Shown here in pieces: positions 51,580 through 60,128 of a stretch of DNA of 64,000 nucleotides (positions are counted from its first letter, which is position 1; every line of letters begins with the position of its first letter). Source of the DNA: Pelodictyon phaeoclathratiforme BU-1 (lineage in GTDB: Bacteria > Bacteroidota > Chlorobiia > Chlorobiales > Chlorobiaceae); assembly GCF_000020645.1 (NCBI RefSeq), contig NC_011060.1, positions 2,866,501 to 2,930,500 on the forward strand. Reading direction: 5' to 3'. The notes under the pieces were generated by a model. That model searched no databases, was not told the DNA's origin, and saw only the letters and a list, made by a program, of their open reading frames with translations. Made by a program: the position numbers and the translations under genes.

Positions 51580-53286
51580 TCATGCCGCAGCTTCTGCGAG
51601 GTGTGCCTCCACAAGTTTGCGACGGAGCACTTTGCCAACGGTTGATTTTGGCAGGGCGATAATAAATTCCACATGCTTCGGCACTTTGTAGGCCGCCAGG
51701 TCTTTGCGGCAGTGCTCCCGGAGTTCATCAACGGAAAGGAGATGGCCAGGGCGGAGGACAACCCATGCCTTGACCGCTTCTCCCTGATAGGGGTCTGGCA
51801 CTCCGGCTACACCGACTTCGAGCACTGCGGGGTGAACCGCTATGGCCTCTTCAACGTCGCGGGGCCAGACCTGGAAGCCGCCGGGTTTGATGACATCTTT
51901 TTTGCGGTCAACAATGAAGAGGTAGCCATCCTCATCGAGATAGCCGAGATCGCCGGTATAAAGCCAGCCGTCACGTAAAACGAGCGCGGTTTCCATCGGG
52001 TTCTGCCAGTACTCTTTCATGAGCTGGGGAGCACGCATGATAATCTCCCCTATTTCCAGTTCAGGAAGCGTCTCAAAGCCTGTTTCAGGATCAACAATCC
52101 GTATCTCGACATCGGGAATGGGAATACCTACCGAACCATGCTTGTAGGTACCGAGGATCGGGGTAAAGACTGATGCAAGCGCTGATTCGGTCAGACTGTA
52201 GGCATCGATAATGCGGCCTCCGGTCAGCTCTTCAAAACGTCTTTTGGTTTCGAGCATGAGCGGCGCGGCGCCTGAGACACTGAGTTTGAGCGACTTCAGC
52301 ATGGAGCTGTCACGCTTGACTTTCGGATGGTTGAGCAGTGCGGTAAAGAGGGTCGGCACTCCGGGAAGTACCGCTGTTTTCAGGCTTTTAATGGTATGGA
52401 GCAAGTCGTCTATATCACGGGGATTTGGCACGAGCGCCACAGGATAACGTTCAATCAATGCTGCGGTCAGAATGCCTACCTGGGCGTAGACGTGGAAGAG
52501 CGGCATGTTGAGCAGAATGATATCTTTTCCTTTTTCAAGAATGACACTGAACCAGCTTGCGATCTGCATGCCGGTCATCACCATCGCCTGATGGGAGATG
52601 ACAACGCATTTGGGGTTGCCGGTTGTTCCTCCGGAAAAGAGAAAAATTGCCGGGTCATCAAATTTTATGGCAACCGGTGTAAATTTTACACCAGATTGGG
52701 CAGCAAGAAGAGCGGCCAGCCAATGGTCTCCCTTGTGCAGTTTCACCCTGTGCCCATCCTTTTTCTCTTTGACGAGTGTAAACAAAAGTTTGTTGATGGG
52801 TGAAAGATACTCCTTGATATTGGTTGCAATCACCCTCTTCAGGCGCGAAACGGTCTGGGCGGCCTTGATTTTTTCATAGAAGGGGGTGAGGACGATGACC
52901 GTCTCTGCGCCGCATTCATTCAGGGCATGTTCAAGCTCGTTGACGGTATAGAGTGGATTCATGGGCACCGCAATAGCGCCAGCTTTCCAGACTCCGAACT
53001 CGCTGATGAGCAGTTGCGGCGAGTTGGGCATGATAAGCGCCACCCGGTCGCCCTTGCCAATGCCAAGCAAGAGCAGAGCGCCAGCAAGCGCATCGCTTTG
53101 CCTTTCCATTTCAACGTATGAGAGCGCTGCCCCCTTGAAGTACAATGCGGGTTGCAGGGGTTGCTCAACTGCACTCCTGTGGAGAACATCGACCAGTGTC
53201 TCCTCCGGGTAGGGATGAAGTGTGTGGGGTACCCCCTTGTCGTAATGGCGAATCCAGGGTTTAGCACTCATAGCTGTTTTTGTCAT
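51580..53286 (-). CDS. fadD: Long-chain acyl-CoA synthetase
   Basis: 568 aa, ANL superfamily. Motifs: phosphate loop FLFSGGTTGNPKCV, adenine-binding DAYSLTESA, WLYTGDLGYLDEDGY, and the catalytic lysine in LPKSTVGKVLRRKL. It activates fatty acids to acyl-CoA via acyl-AMP. It follows bioA by 66 bases on the same strand and might be read from the biotin operon, but no functional link is proven. Start ATG at 53286 (another at 53271). Confidence 0.93.
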   Translation of the reverse strand: MTKTAMSAKPWIRHYDKGVPHTLHPYPEETLVDVLHRSAVEQPLQPALYFKGAALSYVEMERQSDALAGALLLLGIGKGDRVALIMPNSPQLLISEFGVWKAGAIAVPMNPLYTVNELEHALNECGAETVIVLTPFYEKIKAAQTVSRLKRVIATNIKEYLSPINKLLFTLVKEKKDGHRVKLHKGDHWLAALLAAQSGVKFTPVAIKFDDPAIFLFSGGTTGNPKCVVISHQAMVMTGMQIASWFSVILEKGKDIILLNMPLFHVYAQVGILTAALIERYPVALVPNPRDIDDLLHTIKSLKTAVLPGVPTLFTALLNHPKVKRDSSMLKSLKLSVSGAAPLMLETKRRFEELTGGRIIDAYSLTESALASVFTPILGTYKHGSVGIPIPDVEIRIVDPETGFETLPELEIGEIIMRAPQLMKEYWQNPMETALVLRDGWLYTGDLGYLDEDGYLFIVDRKKDVIKPGGFQVWPRDVEEAIAVHPAVLEVGVAGVPDPYQGEAVKAWVVLRPGHLLSVDELREHCRKDLAAYKVPKHVEFIIALPKSTVGKVLRRKLVEAHLAEAAA

Positions 53287-53352
53287 TTAAATCTTGCAAG
53301 AATCGAATATAACGGGATGCTGATGCATCCAGAAAGAGTACGAAGCGGAAAG

Positions 53353-54645
53353 TTACGGCAAAGAGTCCACAATATCGCAAACTGCGGCGGTTAATCTGCC
53401 AAGCTCTTCGTCGCGTATGATAAACGGAGGCATCAGATAGACCAGGCGGCCAAAGGGGCGAACCCAAACTCCCCGGTCAACGAACTGTTTCTGGATGATG
53501 GCCATATCGACGGGCTTCCGGAGTTCGACCACCCCTATGGCGCCAAGCACACGAACATCCGCTACGCCACGTAAAACCCTGCAGGGTTCCAATCCGTTCC
53601 GAAGCCCGGCTTCAAGCCGCAAAACCGATGCCTGCCAGTCATAACTGCAGAGGAGACGGATATTTGCTGATGCGACCGCACAGGCAAGCGGGTTTGCCAT
53701 AAAGGTGGGGCCATGCATAAAGAGTCCGGGATTGCCTGAGCAAATGGTATCGGCAACCCTCTCTGTGGTCAGGGTTGCAGCAAGGCTCATGTAGCCGCCA
53801 GTCAGCGCTTTGCCAATACAGAGAATATCCGGCACAACAGCAGCATGTTCGAGAGCAAACATTTTGCCTGTACGCCCGAAGCCGGTGGCTATTTCGTCGA
53901 AAATGAGCAGCACCTTGTAGTGATCACAAAGCTCCCGGAGGCGGCGGAGATAGTCCGGGGAGTAGAAGCGCATTCCTCCCGCGCCCTGCACGACAGGCTC
54001 GATGATTACGGCAGCAATTTCAGGATGATGCTGCTCCAGCTTCAGGCGCAGGTCAGCAATATCCTCGTCACTGCACGGCTCACCAAACCGGGGCGCCGGA
54101 GCTTCGGCAAAGTACTGCTCCGGAATTACCCCTTTGAAGAGGGAGTGCATACCGGTTACAGGATCGCAGACCGACATGGCGGCAAAGGTGTCGCCGTGGT
54201 AGCCGGAGCGAACCGTCAGCAGACGGTTTTTCGAGGTTTCACCCAAAGCGGCCCAATATTGGAATGCCATCTTGATAGCCACTTCAACGGCAACGGAGCC
54301 GGAGTCGCTGAAAAAGAGCTTCTGCAGTGGCTGAGGAGTAAGCTCGCTCAACTGTTTGGCAAGCATTACGGCTGGTTCATGGGTAAGACCTCCGAACATG
54401 ACATGACTCATCCGCTGAAGCTGACTCACCACAGCTTCATTGAGCACGGGATGGTTGTAGCCGTGGATGGCGGCCCACCAGGAGGACATGCCGTCAACAA
54501 GCCTGCGCCCATCTTCAAGCTCAAGAAAAACTTCATAGGCACGGGAAACCGCATAGACCGGCAGGGGATTCGTTACCGAAGTGTAGGGATGCCAGATATG
54601 GTGGCGGTCAAAATCAAGATCAATGGTAGCGGATTGTATGGCCAT
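53353..54645 (-). CDS. bioA: Adenosylmethionine-8-amino-7-oxononanoate aminotransferase
   Basis: 430 aa, class III PLP aminotransferase. The start region HHIWHPYTS and SSWWAAIHGYNHP are BioA hallmarks. The cofactor aspartate lies in LIFDEIATGFGRTG, and the PLP lysine in LCIGKALTGGYMSLAAT. It uses S-adenosylmethionine as amino donor to make 7,8-diaminononanoate. Last biosynthetic gene of the birA-bioBFGCDA run, 27 bases after bioD. Confidence 0.97.
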   Translation of the reverse strand: MAIQSATIDLDFDRHHIWHPYTSVTNPLPVYAVSRAYEVFLELEDGRRLVDGMSSWWAAIHGYNHPVLNEAVVSQLQRMSHVMFGGLTHEPAVMLAKQLSELTPQPLQKLFFSDSGSVAVEVAIKMAFQYWAALGETSKNRLLTVRSGYHGDTFAAMSVCDPVTGMHSLFKGVIPEQYFAEAPAPRFGEPCSDEDIADLRLKLEQHHPEIAAVIIEPVVQGAGGMRFYSPDYLRRLRELCDHYKVLLIFDEIATGFGRTGKMFALEHAAVVPDILCIGKALTGGYMSLAATLTTERVADTICSGNPGLFMHGPTFMANPLACAVASANIRLLCSYDWQASVLRLEAGLRNGLEPCRVLRGVADVRVLGAIGVVELRKPVDMAIIQKQFVDRGVWVRPFGRLVYLMPPFIIRDEELGRLTAAVCDIVDSLP

Positions 54646-54672
54646 ATTGATAACCTAATTGGCAAGAACAGA

Positions 54673-55350
54673 TTATGAGAGAGAGAGAAGCGCAACAGCA
54701 TCCGGGTCAAGCTGCCCCTCACGCAGATCGATGATCGGTACGGTGAATCCCGCTTTGCTGAGATAGTGGCAGATAACCTTGCGGGTATCATCAGCGATCA
54801 GGTTGTCGAACCTCCCAAAACAATTGTAGATAACACCCCTGATGACGATCCCCCTGTTCACACAGGCCTCGATCGAGAGAAGGGTATGGTTGATGCTGCC
54901 AAGCCGTGGGCTCGTCACCAGAAGAAGGGGGTATCCTGCATTCCGGATATAGTCGGCAAAAAGCAGGTCAGGAGCAAGAGGGACAAGAAGGCCGCCAACC
55001 CCTTCAAGAAGCACCAGGTCGTACTGTTGCTGCAGGGCAAGGGTTGTGTTGCCGATATGGTGAAGATCGATCTGGGTGCCCTCCAGGGCGGCTGAGAGGC
55101 AGGGCGAAGCAGGATAGCGAAAAACAGAGGGAGAGGTGAGTCCTTCCCGGTCAACATCCTCCACTCCGATGCCCATCAGGCGACGGTGTTCGAGGATATC
55201 TTCCGCAATCCCTTCACAGCCGGTCTGAACCAATTTTTGTGTAATGACCTTTATGCCCTGCTGAAGCAGGGCTTTGGCAAGCAGACCGGTCGCATAGGTT
55301 TTTCCGATTCCGGTATCGATACCGGAGAGAGCAATAACGGTTCCGCTCAT
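54673..55350 (-). CDS. bioD: Dethiobiotin synthetase
   Basis: 225 aa from the ATG at 55350, which overlaps the bioC stop as ATGA; an in-frame codon eight residues earlier is less likely. P-loop ALSGIDTGIGKTYATGLL, the substrate loop KLVQTGCEG, and LLEGVGGLLVPLAPD. It closes the ureido ring of dethiobiotin with CO2 and ATP. Confidence 0.95.
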   Translation of the reverse strand: MSGTVIALSGIDTGIGKTYATGLLAKALLQQGIKVITQKLVQTGCEGIAEDILEHRRLMGIGVEDVDREGLTSPSVFRYPASPCLSAALEGTQIDLHHIGNTTLALQQQYDLVLLEGVGGLLVPLAPDLLFADYIRNAGYPLLLVTSPRLGSINHTLLSIEACVNRGIVIRGVIYNCFGRFDNLIADDTRKVICHYLSKAGFTVPIIDLREGQLDPDAVALLSLS

Positions 55351-56129
55351 GAGGCTCTTTTTTTCAGACAGCAATAGAGTGGGTGATAGGTCAGGCTGAC
55401 ACCGTTTTCAGAAGAAAAGCGTCGCCGATACTCTTCAATAAAATGGAGGTAGCGACTTTTTGTCCAGGAACGGCGAAGGAGCCCGTTGACCCCGGTCTTG
55501 CGTATATGGTGGAGCATCGCCTCCGGTGAACTGAACTCCATCGGGATCTTCTCTTCGCGGCTGACAACCAGATCAAAATAGCGGCTGGCAAGAAGTTCAA
55601 GCTCCCGGAGGGTGTGATAGCTGAGACCGACACCCTCGATGCTTGCTATTTCACGCATGTTCGAAGGGCCGAAGGTGCTGAATGCGAGCATCCCTCCCGG
55701 CCTGAGATGATCGGAGATTTTTCCGAAAAATCGGTCAAGGTCATCAAGCCATTGCAGGGTAGCATTGGAGGCAACAAGGTCGAGCGAAAAAGGCAACAGC
55801 TCCAGTGTCTCGATATCGCCGGCAAGAAAGTGAAACTCCCCAACAGGAAAACGGTCAAGAACCCCCTGGAGAGAGATACGGCTCTCTTCAACAAGATCAT
55901 TGGCATAATAGGCCTTTACGGAGCGGCGATGCAGCAGTTCTGCCATGAGGGCCCCTGAACCAGCCCCGACCTCAAGCACCCGCTCAAACGAAAAGCCCGG
56001 CTCCTGCTTGCAGATAAGTTCAGCAAGCTCTCCGGCCATTGCTTTCTGTACGACGGCATTGCTGCCATAGCTGCCAAGGGTGCGGCAAAATCGTTCACGA
56101 ACCAGTTCTTTGTCGATTAACGGATACAT
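55347..56129 (-). CDS. bioC: Malonyl-ACP O-methyltransferase BioC
   Basis: 260 aa from the ATG at 56129, with AGGAGGTG six bases upstream; the frame is open further back into bioG. SAM motif VLEVGAGSGALMAEL and the BioC-type SNATLQWLDDLDRFF. It methylates malonyl-ACP so that fatty acid synthase can build the pimeloyl chain. It overlaps bioG by 13 bases and bioD by four. Confidence 0.94.
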   Translation of the reverse strand: MYPLIDKELVRERFCRTLGSYGSNAVVQKAMAGELAELICKQEPGFSFERVLEVGAGSGALMAELLHRRSVKAYYANDLVEESRISLQGVLDRFPVGEFHFLAGDIETLELLPFSLDLVASNATLQWLDDLDRFFGKISDHLRPGGMLAFSTFGPSNMREIASIEGVGLSYHTLRELELLASRYFDLVVSREEKIPMEFSSPEAMLHHIRKTGVNGLLRRSWTKSRYLHFIEEYRRRFSSENGVSLTYHPLYCCLKKRAS

Positions 56130-56806
56130 GCGAGCACCTCCTGCAGGTTCCTGAAATGAAAAAAAGGAAAATGTGGCATATCGGCAATAACCGTTTGGGG
56201 AAGACCTTTCCATGCACGGTACTGCTGCTCGGCCGGAAAAACAAGATCGCGTCCGCCAATAATGGCATGATCGTAGCGCCATACTGCGCCACCTCTTGAA
56301 CCCTGCAGAAGCAGGTGCTCCTGCAACCGCTCCAGCTCTTCCTGCTGATCGGCAGCGCTGCGATCGGGTGAGATGCCGGAAAAAAGGGAGAGAACTTCAT
56401 CGGTGCCACACATCCTGCGATTGAAGCGGATGCGGCTTTTTTCCGACCAGGTGGCAAGGGTTGCCTGAAAAACCTTTGGGCTGATCCCTCTTTCTGCGTT
56501 TACCGGATGCAGGGTGCCGTTGATGGCAATCGCACTCTCTATCGGCGGCAGCGCCATCTGCTGTGCAGCCCAGACTCCGAATGACCAGGCAATAATCGTG
56601 ATGCGTCTGTACCGGCTTGCCTCCCGCATGTCACCCGCATCATGTTCAAGGGTGCGATAATCGTGGCAAAGCAAAATATCGGCGTCAAAACCTTCGGAAA
56701 GCGACTCTGCGAGAAGATAATCAGCGATACGGCGATCCATCCCCCAGCCGTTGAAGAAAAGCAGAAGCTCTTCTGCACCCTCTTTTTTGAGCCATGTTGT
56801 TTTCAT
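56117..56806 (-). CDS. bioG: Pimeloyl-ACP methyl ester esterase BioG
   Basis: 229 aa of the BioG (DUF452) family of alpha/beta hydrolases. FFNGWGMDRRIADYL marks the N-terminus, and the nucleophile elbow is AWSFGVWAAQQM. It removes the methyl group put on by BioC, ending pimeloyl-ACP synthesis, the role played by BioH in E. coli. The ATG at 56806 overlaps the bioF stop by four bases. Confidence 0.9.
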   Translation of the reverse strand: MKTTWLKKEGAEELLLFFNGWGMDRRIADYLLAESLSEGFDADILLCHDYRTLEHDAGDMREASRYRRITIIAWSFGVWAAQQMALPPIESAIAINGTLHPVNAERGISPKVFQATLATWSEKSRIRFNRRMCGTDEVLSLFSGISPDRSAADQQEELERLQEHLLLQGSRGGAVWRYDHAIIGGRDLVFPAEQQYRAWKGLPQTVIADMPHFPFFHFRNLQEVLACIR

Positions 56807-57972
56807 GCGCCCCATTCCCTCCCGATGAGTTCAGGAATCCTGGCGATATCGTCCCACTCCAGTGTTGAGCGGAGCGAAATGCGGATACGGGCGCTCTTTT
56901 CCGGAACAGTAGGTGGACGCACCGCCATACAGAAAAAGCCTGCATCCCGAAGGCGCAGAGAGAGGGCCACGGCAAGAGCGTTACTACCGGTAATCACCGG
57001 GACAATATGACTTTCGCCCGGAACATCGAGGGAGTGGCCGATCAGCTCACTGCGGAGCCTGGAGGCAAGCTGCAGAAGCCCTTGTCGCTCCCGGTTCATG
57101 GAGGCCTGCCGTTCAAGCGTGAGCAGGCTCCAGCCAAGAATGGCCGGCGGCAGCGCCGTGGTGAAAATGAAGGAGCGCATGGTATTGAGCAGGTACTCCC
57201 TGAAGAGTGTGCCCATAACGGCATAGGCTCCGGTTGAGGCGAGCGCCTTGCCGAATGTCCCCGTAATGATATCGATCTGCTGCACCACTCCTGCCTTTTC
57301 ACAAAGACCGAGACCGCGTTCTCCAAAGACCCCGACACCATGCGCTTCATCGACCACAAGAAAAGCGCCATACTTCTCTTTCAGGGCAACAAGCCGGTTG
57401 AGATCGGCAAGGTCTCCGTCCATGCTGAAGACCGATTCGGTGACAATAAATATCTGGCGATAGCGGCCCTGGGCTCCGGCAAGCTGCTCTTCAAGATGAT
57501 CGTAATCGAGGTGACGGTAACGCTGCCAGGGAGCTTCGGCAATTTTCATCCCGTCAATGATGCTGGCGTGGTTCTTCCTGTCACTGAGGACAAGATCGTG
57601 ACGACCACTCAGCGCCGGAATGATGCCAATATTGGCATGATAGCCACTGTTGAAAACCAGCGCCGCTTCACGCCCGTAGAGCGTGGCAAGGGCTCCTTCC
57701 AACTGGTCGTAGAGCGGATGGTTGCCCGTCAGAAGACGGGAGGAGGAGCTGGTCATGGCATAGCGCTTCTCTCTGAGCGTTTCCACATAATCGGCAAGCA
57801 TCTCCCGGTCATCTCCAAGGCCAAGATAATCGTTCGAGGAAAGGTTCAGGAGATGCTGGCCTTTCACAGCAATATCCTTGCCATCACGGGCCGTGATATC
57901 GGGAAGCACCCGGTAACGATCAAGGCGTCTGAGCTCTTCAAGCTCCAAACTGATCCGTTCCTGAAATTGCAT
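56803..57972 (-). CDS. bioF: 8-amino-7-oxononanoate synthase
   Basis: 389 aa, the standard length. LNLSSNDYLGLGDD near the N-terminus, cofactor aspartate in LVVDEAHGVGVFGERGLGL, and PLP lysine in ITGTFGKALASTGAY. It condenses pimeloyl thioester with alanine. Fourteen bases downstream of bioB. Distinct from the AT-rich relative at 15853-17139. Confidence 0.97.
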   Translation of the reverse strand: MQFQERISLELEELRRLDRYRVLPDITARDGKDIAVKGQHLLNLSSNDYLGLGDDREMLADYVETLREKRYAMTSSSSRLLTGNHPLYDQLEGALATLYGREAALVFNSGYHANIGIIPALSGRHDLVLSDRKNHASIIDGMKIAEAPWQRYRHLDYDHLEEQLAGAQGRYRQIFIVTESVFSMDGDLADLNRLVALKEKYGAFLVVDEAHGVGVFGERGLGLCEKAGVVQQIDIITGTFGKALASTGAYAVMGTLFREYLLNTMRSFIFTTALPPAILGWSLLTLERQASMNRERQGLLQLASRLRSELIGHSLDVPGESHIVPVITGSNALAVALSLRLRDAGFFCMAVRPPTVPEKSARIRISLRSTLEWDDIARIPELIGREWGA

Positions 57973-57986
57973 AACTGCCGGCTCCC

Positions 57987-59000
57987 TCAGTTAAAACTTG
58001 CGATCTGACTGGCAAAACGACGATCATCGGCAATATCGCGTCCGCGTGTGGTCAGGTAACCACCGGTAAGAAAGCCATTTGCACCCGAAAGCATCAGCAA
58101 CCCCTGAAAATCTTTCATAATGGTCTCCCGTCCGGCAGCAAACTTGATGATTTTATGGGGATGGGCCAGCCTGCAGATGGCAAAGGTTTTCACGATCTCA
58201 GCAACAGAGAGTGGCTCTTTTCCTGCAAGCGGAGTTCCTTCAATCGGCACCAGCACATTGAGCGGTATGACGGAAACGTCAAGCTCCTGAAGGGCAAAAA
58301 TCATGGCAATCCGCTCCTGCATGGTTTCACCTACGCCCATAATGCCGCCGCAGCAGACCGATATATTGTTCTTTCTGAGCAGTTTGATGGTCTCAATGCG
58401 CTCTTCGACGCTATGCGTATCGGCAATGAGGTCATGGTATCGATCAGGCACTACCTGGATGTTGATATTGTAGTGGGCGATGCCGTGAGCCGCAAGGGCT
58501 TCCGCCGGTTCTTCGCCCAACATGCCCAGTGAAGCGCAGACACTCAGCTCCGGCAACTCCTCATGGAGGCGATCAATCATGTCGAGCACCCGTTGAAACT
58601 CCGGGTTTATCCTTTTATAGCCGTAACCGCTGGTGACGATTCCGAAATGGGAGACTCCCTCCGCAAAGCAGTTCCGCGCCTCAATAAGCACCGACTCTGC
58701 ATCGACCAGATCATAGACCTCGATGTCAGCCCGATTGTGCCTCGACTGGGCGCAAAAGCGACAGTTTTCGCCACAGACCCCCGATTTGGCATTCATGATG
58801 GAACAGGCGTGCAATAATTCTGAGCCAGCAGAGCCAGTTCCATAACGGTTTTTGACTTTGTTGGCCAGCGAAGCCAAATCAAGCACAAGCTCTCCCGGCA
58901 GCTCTGCAAGCAGAAGGGCTTCGGCCTGGCTTATCGGGCTACCGGTTTCAAGAACACGGTATGCCGCTGCAATTTGAGGGTGAAGCGTTCTGTAATCCAT
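57987..59000 (-). CDS. bioB: Biotin synthase
   Basis: 337 aa radical SAM enzyme. The iron-sulfur motif is GVCGENCRFCAQSRH (Cys-x3-Cys-x2-Cys). Further conserved pieces include YNINIQVVPDRYHDLI, where the usual N-x-D-T is less conserved, and CCGGIMGVGETMQER. Inserts sulfur into dethiobiotin. First biosynthetic gene, 16 bases after birA. Confidence 0.95.
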   Translation of the reverse strand: MDYRTLHPQIAAAYRVLETGSPISQAEALLLAELPGELVLDLASLANKVKNRYGTGSAGSELLHACSIMNAKSGVCGENCRFCAQSRHNRADIEVYDLVDAESVLIEARNCFAEGVSHFGIVTSGYGYKRINPEFQRVLDMIDRLHEELPELSVCASLGMLGEEPAEALAAHGIAHYNINIQVVPDRYHDLIADTHSVEERIETIKLLRKNNISVCCGGIMGVGETMQERIAMIFALQELDVSVIPLNVLVPIEGTPLAGKEPLSVAEIVKTFAICRLAHPHKIIKFAAGRETIMKDFQGLLMLSGANGFLTGGYLTTRGRDIADDRRFASQIASFN

Positions 59001-59016
59001 AAAAAACAGTTTTTTA

Positions 59017-60003
59017 TCATGTTATGCTGCTTCGCAGATGAGCCTCTCCCGACGAAACAAGGATGGTCTCTCCCTCTGCACTCTCCAGCTTCAGCTCTCC
59101 GAAGCGGGATATGCCTCGTACCGTTCCACGCACACTTCGTTTGAGCTGGTCGATGGTCACCTCTTTCGACTGCAGAAGTGCATGTTCTTCGAGATAGGGA
59201 AGTATAAAGCCAAGATCATCCTCAAGAAGCCATGCATCATAGAGCGGTTCGAAATGGTTCAGCACTGAGGCCAGAAGCTCCGGCCTCGAAAAGAGCTGCC
59301 CGCTCTCCAGAAAAAGGGATGTTGCGCTCTGCTGCAAATCAGGCGGAAACTCTGACTGGTTGACATTGATACCGATGCCAACGACGACAAAGTGTGTACA
59401 GTCAGGTTCTGACTGCATTTCACACAATACTCCACACAACTTTTTGCCATCGGCAAGAATATCGTTCGGCCACTTGATCATCGCTACCAGATCGGAAGAG
59501 TGGCGGCAGAGTGCCTGGTGAATAGCCGCCGCCACCAGCAACGTCAGTTGCGGCACGCGAACTGAAGGCACAGCGGGCCTCAGAATCAGGGAAAAATAGA
59601 GATTGACACCCGGAGGCGACACCCAGCTTCGCCCCATTCTCCCCCGGCCACCACTCTGGCAGTCGGCTGCGACCACGCTCCCTTCCGGTGCGCCTTCGGC
59701 AGCAAGAGCTTTAGCCTCGATATTGGTCGATGTGGTAAGCGGATGATAGAGGATGTTTCGTCCAAATCGGCGACAAGTCAGGAAGGGATGCACTTCAGCC
59801 TCTACCGGTCGGCCAGTCAGACCCGACAGCCGATATCCCCGGCCTGTTACAGCATCAATCTGATACCCTTCGCTCCGCAGCAGGCAAATATGCTTCCATA
59901 CTGCGCTTCTGGTGATACCAAATGCACGGCAAAGCGCTTCACCCGACAAAAAATCCGGAACTGCGGTGAGGCGGCTTAAAATCTGTGCAGTAATATCGTT
60001 CAT
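59017..60003 (-). CDS. birA: Bifunctional biotin ligase/repressor BirA
   Basis: 328 aa from the ATG at 60003 (60018 is the alternative). N-terminal winged HTH (FLSGEALCRAFGITRSAVWK), then the biotin ligase domain with SGGRGRMGRSWVSPPG, KWPNDILADGKKLCGVL and VVGIGINVNQSEFPPDL. It attaches biotin to carboxyl carriers and, as biotinoyl-AMP complex, represses transcription. A matching operator lies 37-68 bases upstream of its start. A further-upstream start of the same frame would run through that operator and is rejected. Confidence 0.95.
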   Translation of the reverse strand: MNDITAQILSRLTAVPDFLSGEALCRAFGITRSAVWKHICLLRSEGYQIDAVTGRGYRLSGLTGRPVEAEVHPFLTCRRFGRNILYHPLTTSTNIEAKALAAEGAPEGSVVAADCQSGGRGRMGRSWVSPPGVNLYFSLILRPAVPSVRVPQLTLLVAAAIHQALCRHSSDLVAMIKWPNDILADGKKLCGVLCEMQSEPDCTHFVVVGIGINVNQSEFPPDLQQSATSLFLESGQLFSRPELLASVLNHFEPLYDAWLLEDDLGFILPYLEEHALLQSKEVTIDQLKRSVRGTVRGISRFGELKLESAEGETILVSSGEAHLRSSIT

Positions 60004-60039
60004 AAGCAGATAACCCATCGCGAGCGGTAATTCATAAAA

Positions 60040-60071
60040 ATGTGAACCGGAATGTAGCGTGAGGTTTACAA
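60040..60071. promoter_or_regulatory. BirA operator overlapping the birA-bio promoter
   Basis: On the plus strand ATGTGAACC (60040-60048), 14 spacer bases, GGTTTACAA (60063-60071). The known BirA site is TTGTAAACC, 14-15 bases, GGTTTACAA; one half is perfect, the other has two differences. Confidence 0.88.
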
Positions 60072-60079
60072 TTTTGCAA
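60051..60079 (-). promoter_or_regulatory. Predicted promoter of the birA-bioBFGCDA operon
   Basis: Minus-strand TTGCAA (60079-60074) and TACATT (60056-60051) are 17 bases apart. The -10 hexamer lies in the spacer of the BirA operator and one operator half covers the -10/-35 gap, so a bound BirA dimer would block RNA polymerase. Confidence 0.65.
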
Positions 60080-60128
60080 TAAAAAAAAGCCACAGGCCTC
60101 GCTCCTCATCGTTTACGGCACAAAAGTA

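Noticed and set aside
53845..54678. 277-codon plus-strand frame
   Set aside because: Antisense shadow of bioA.
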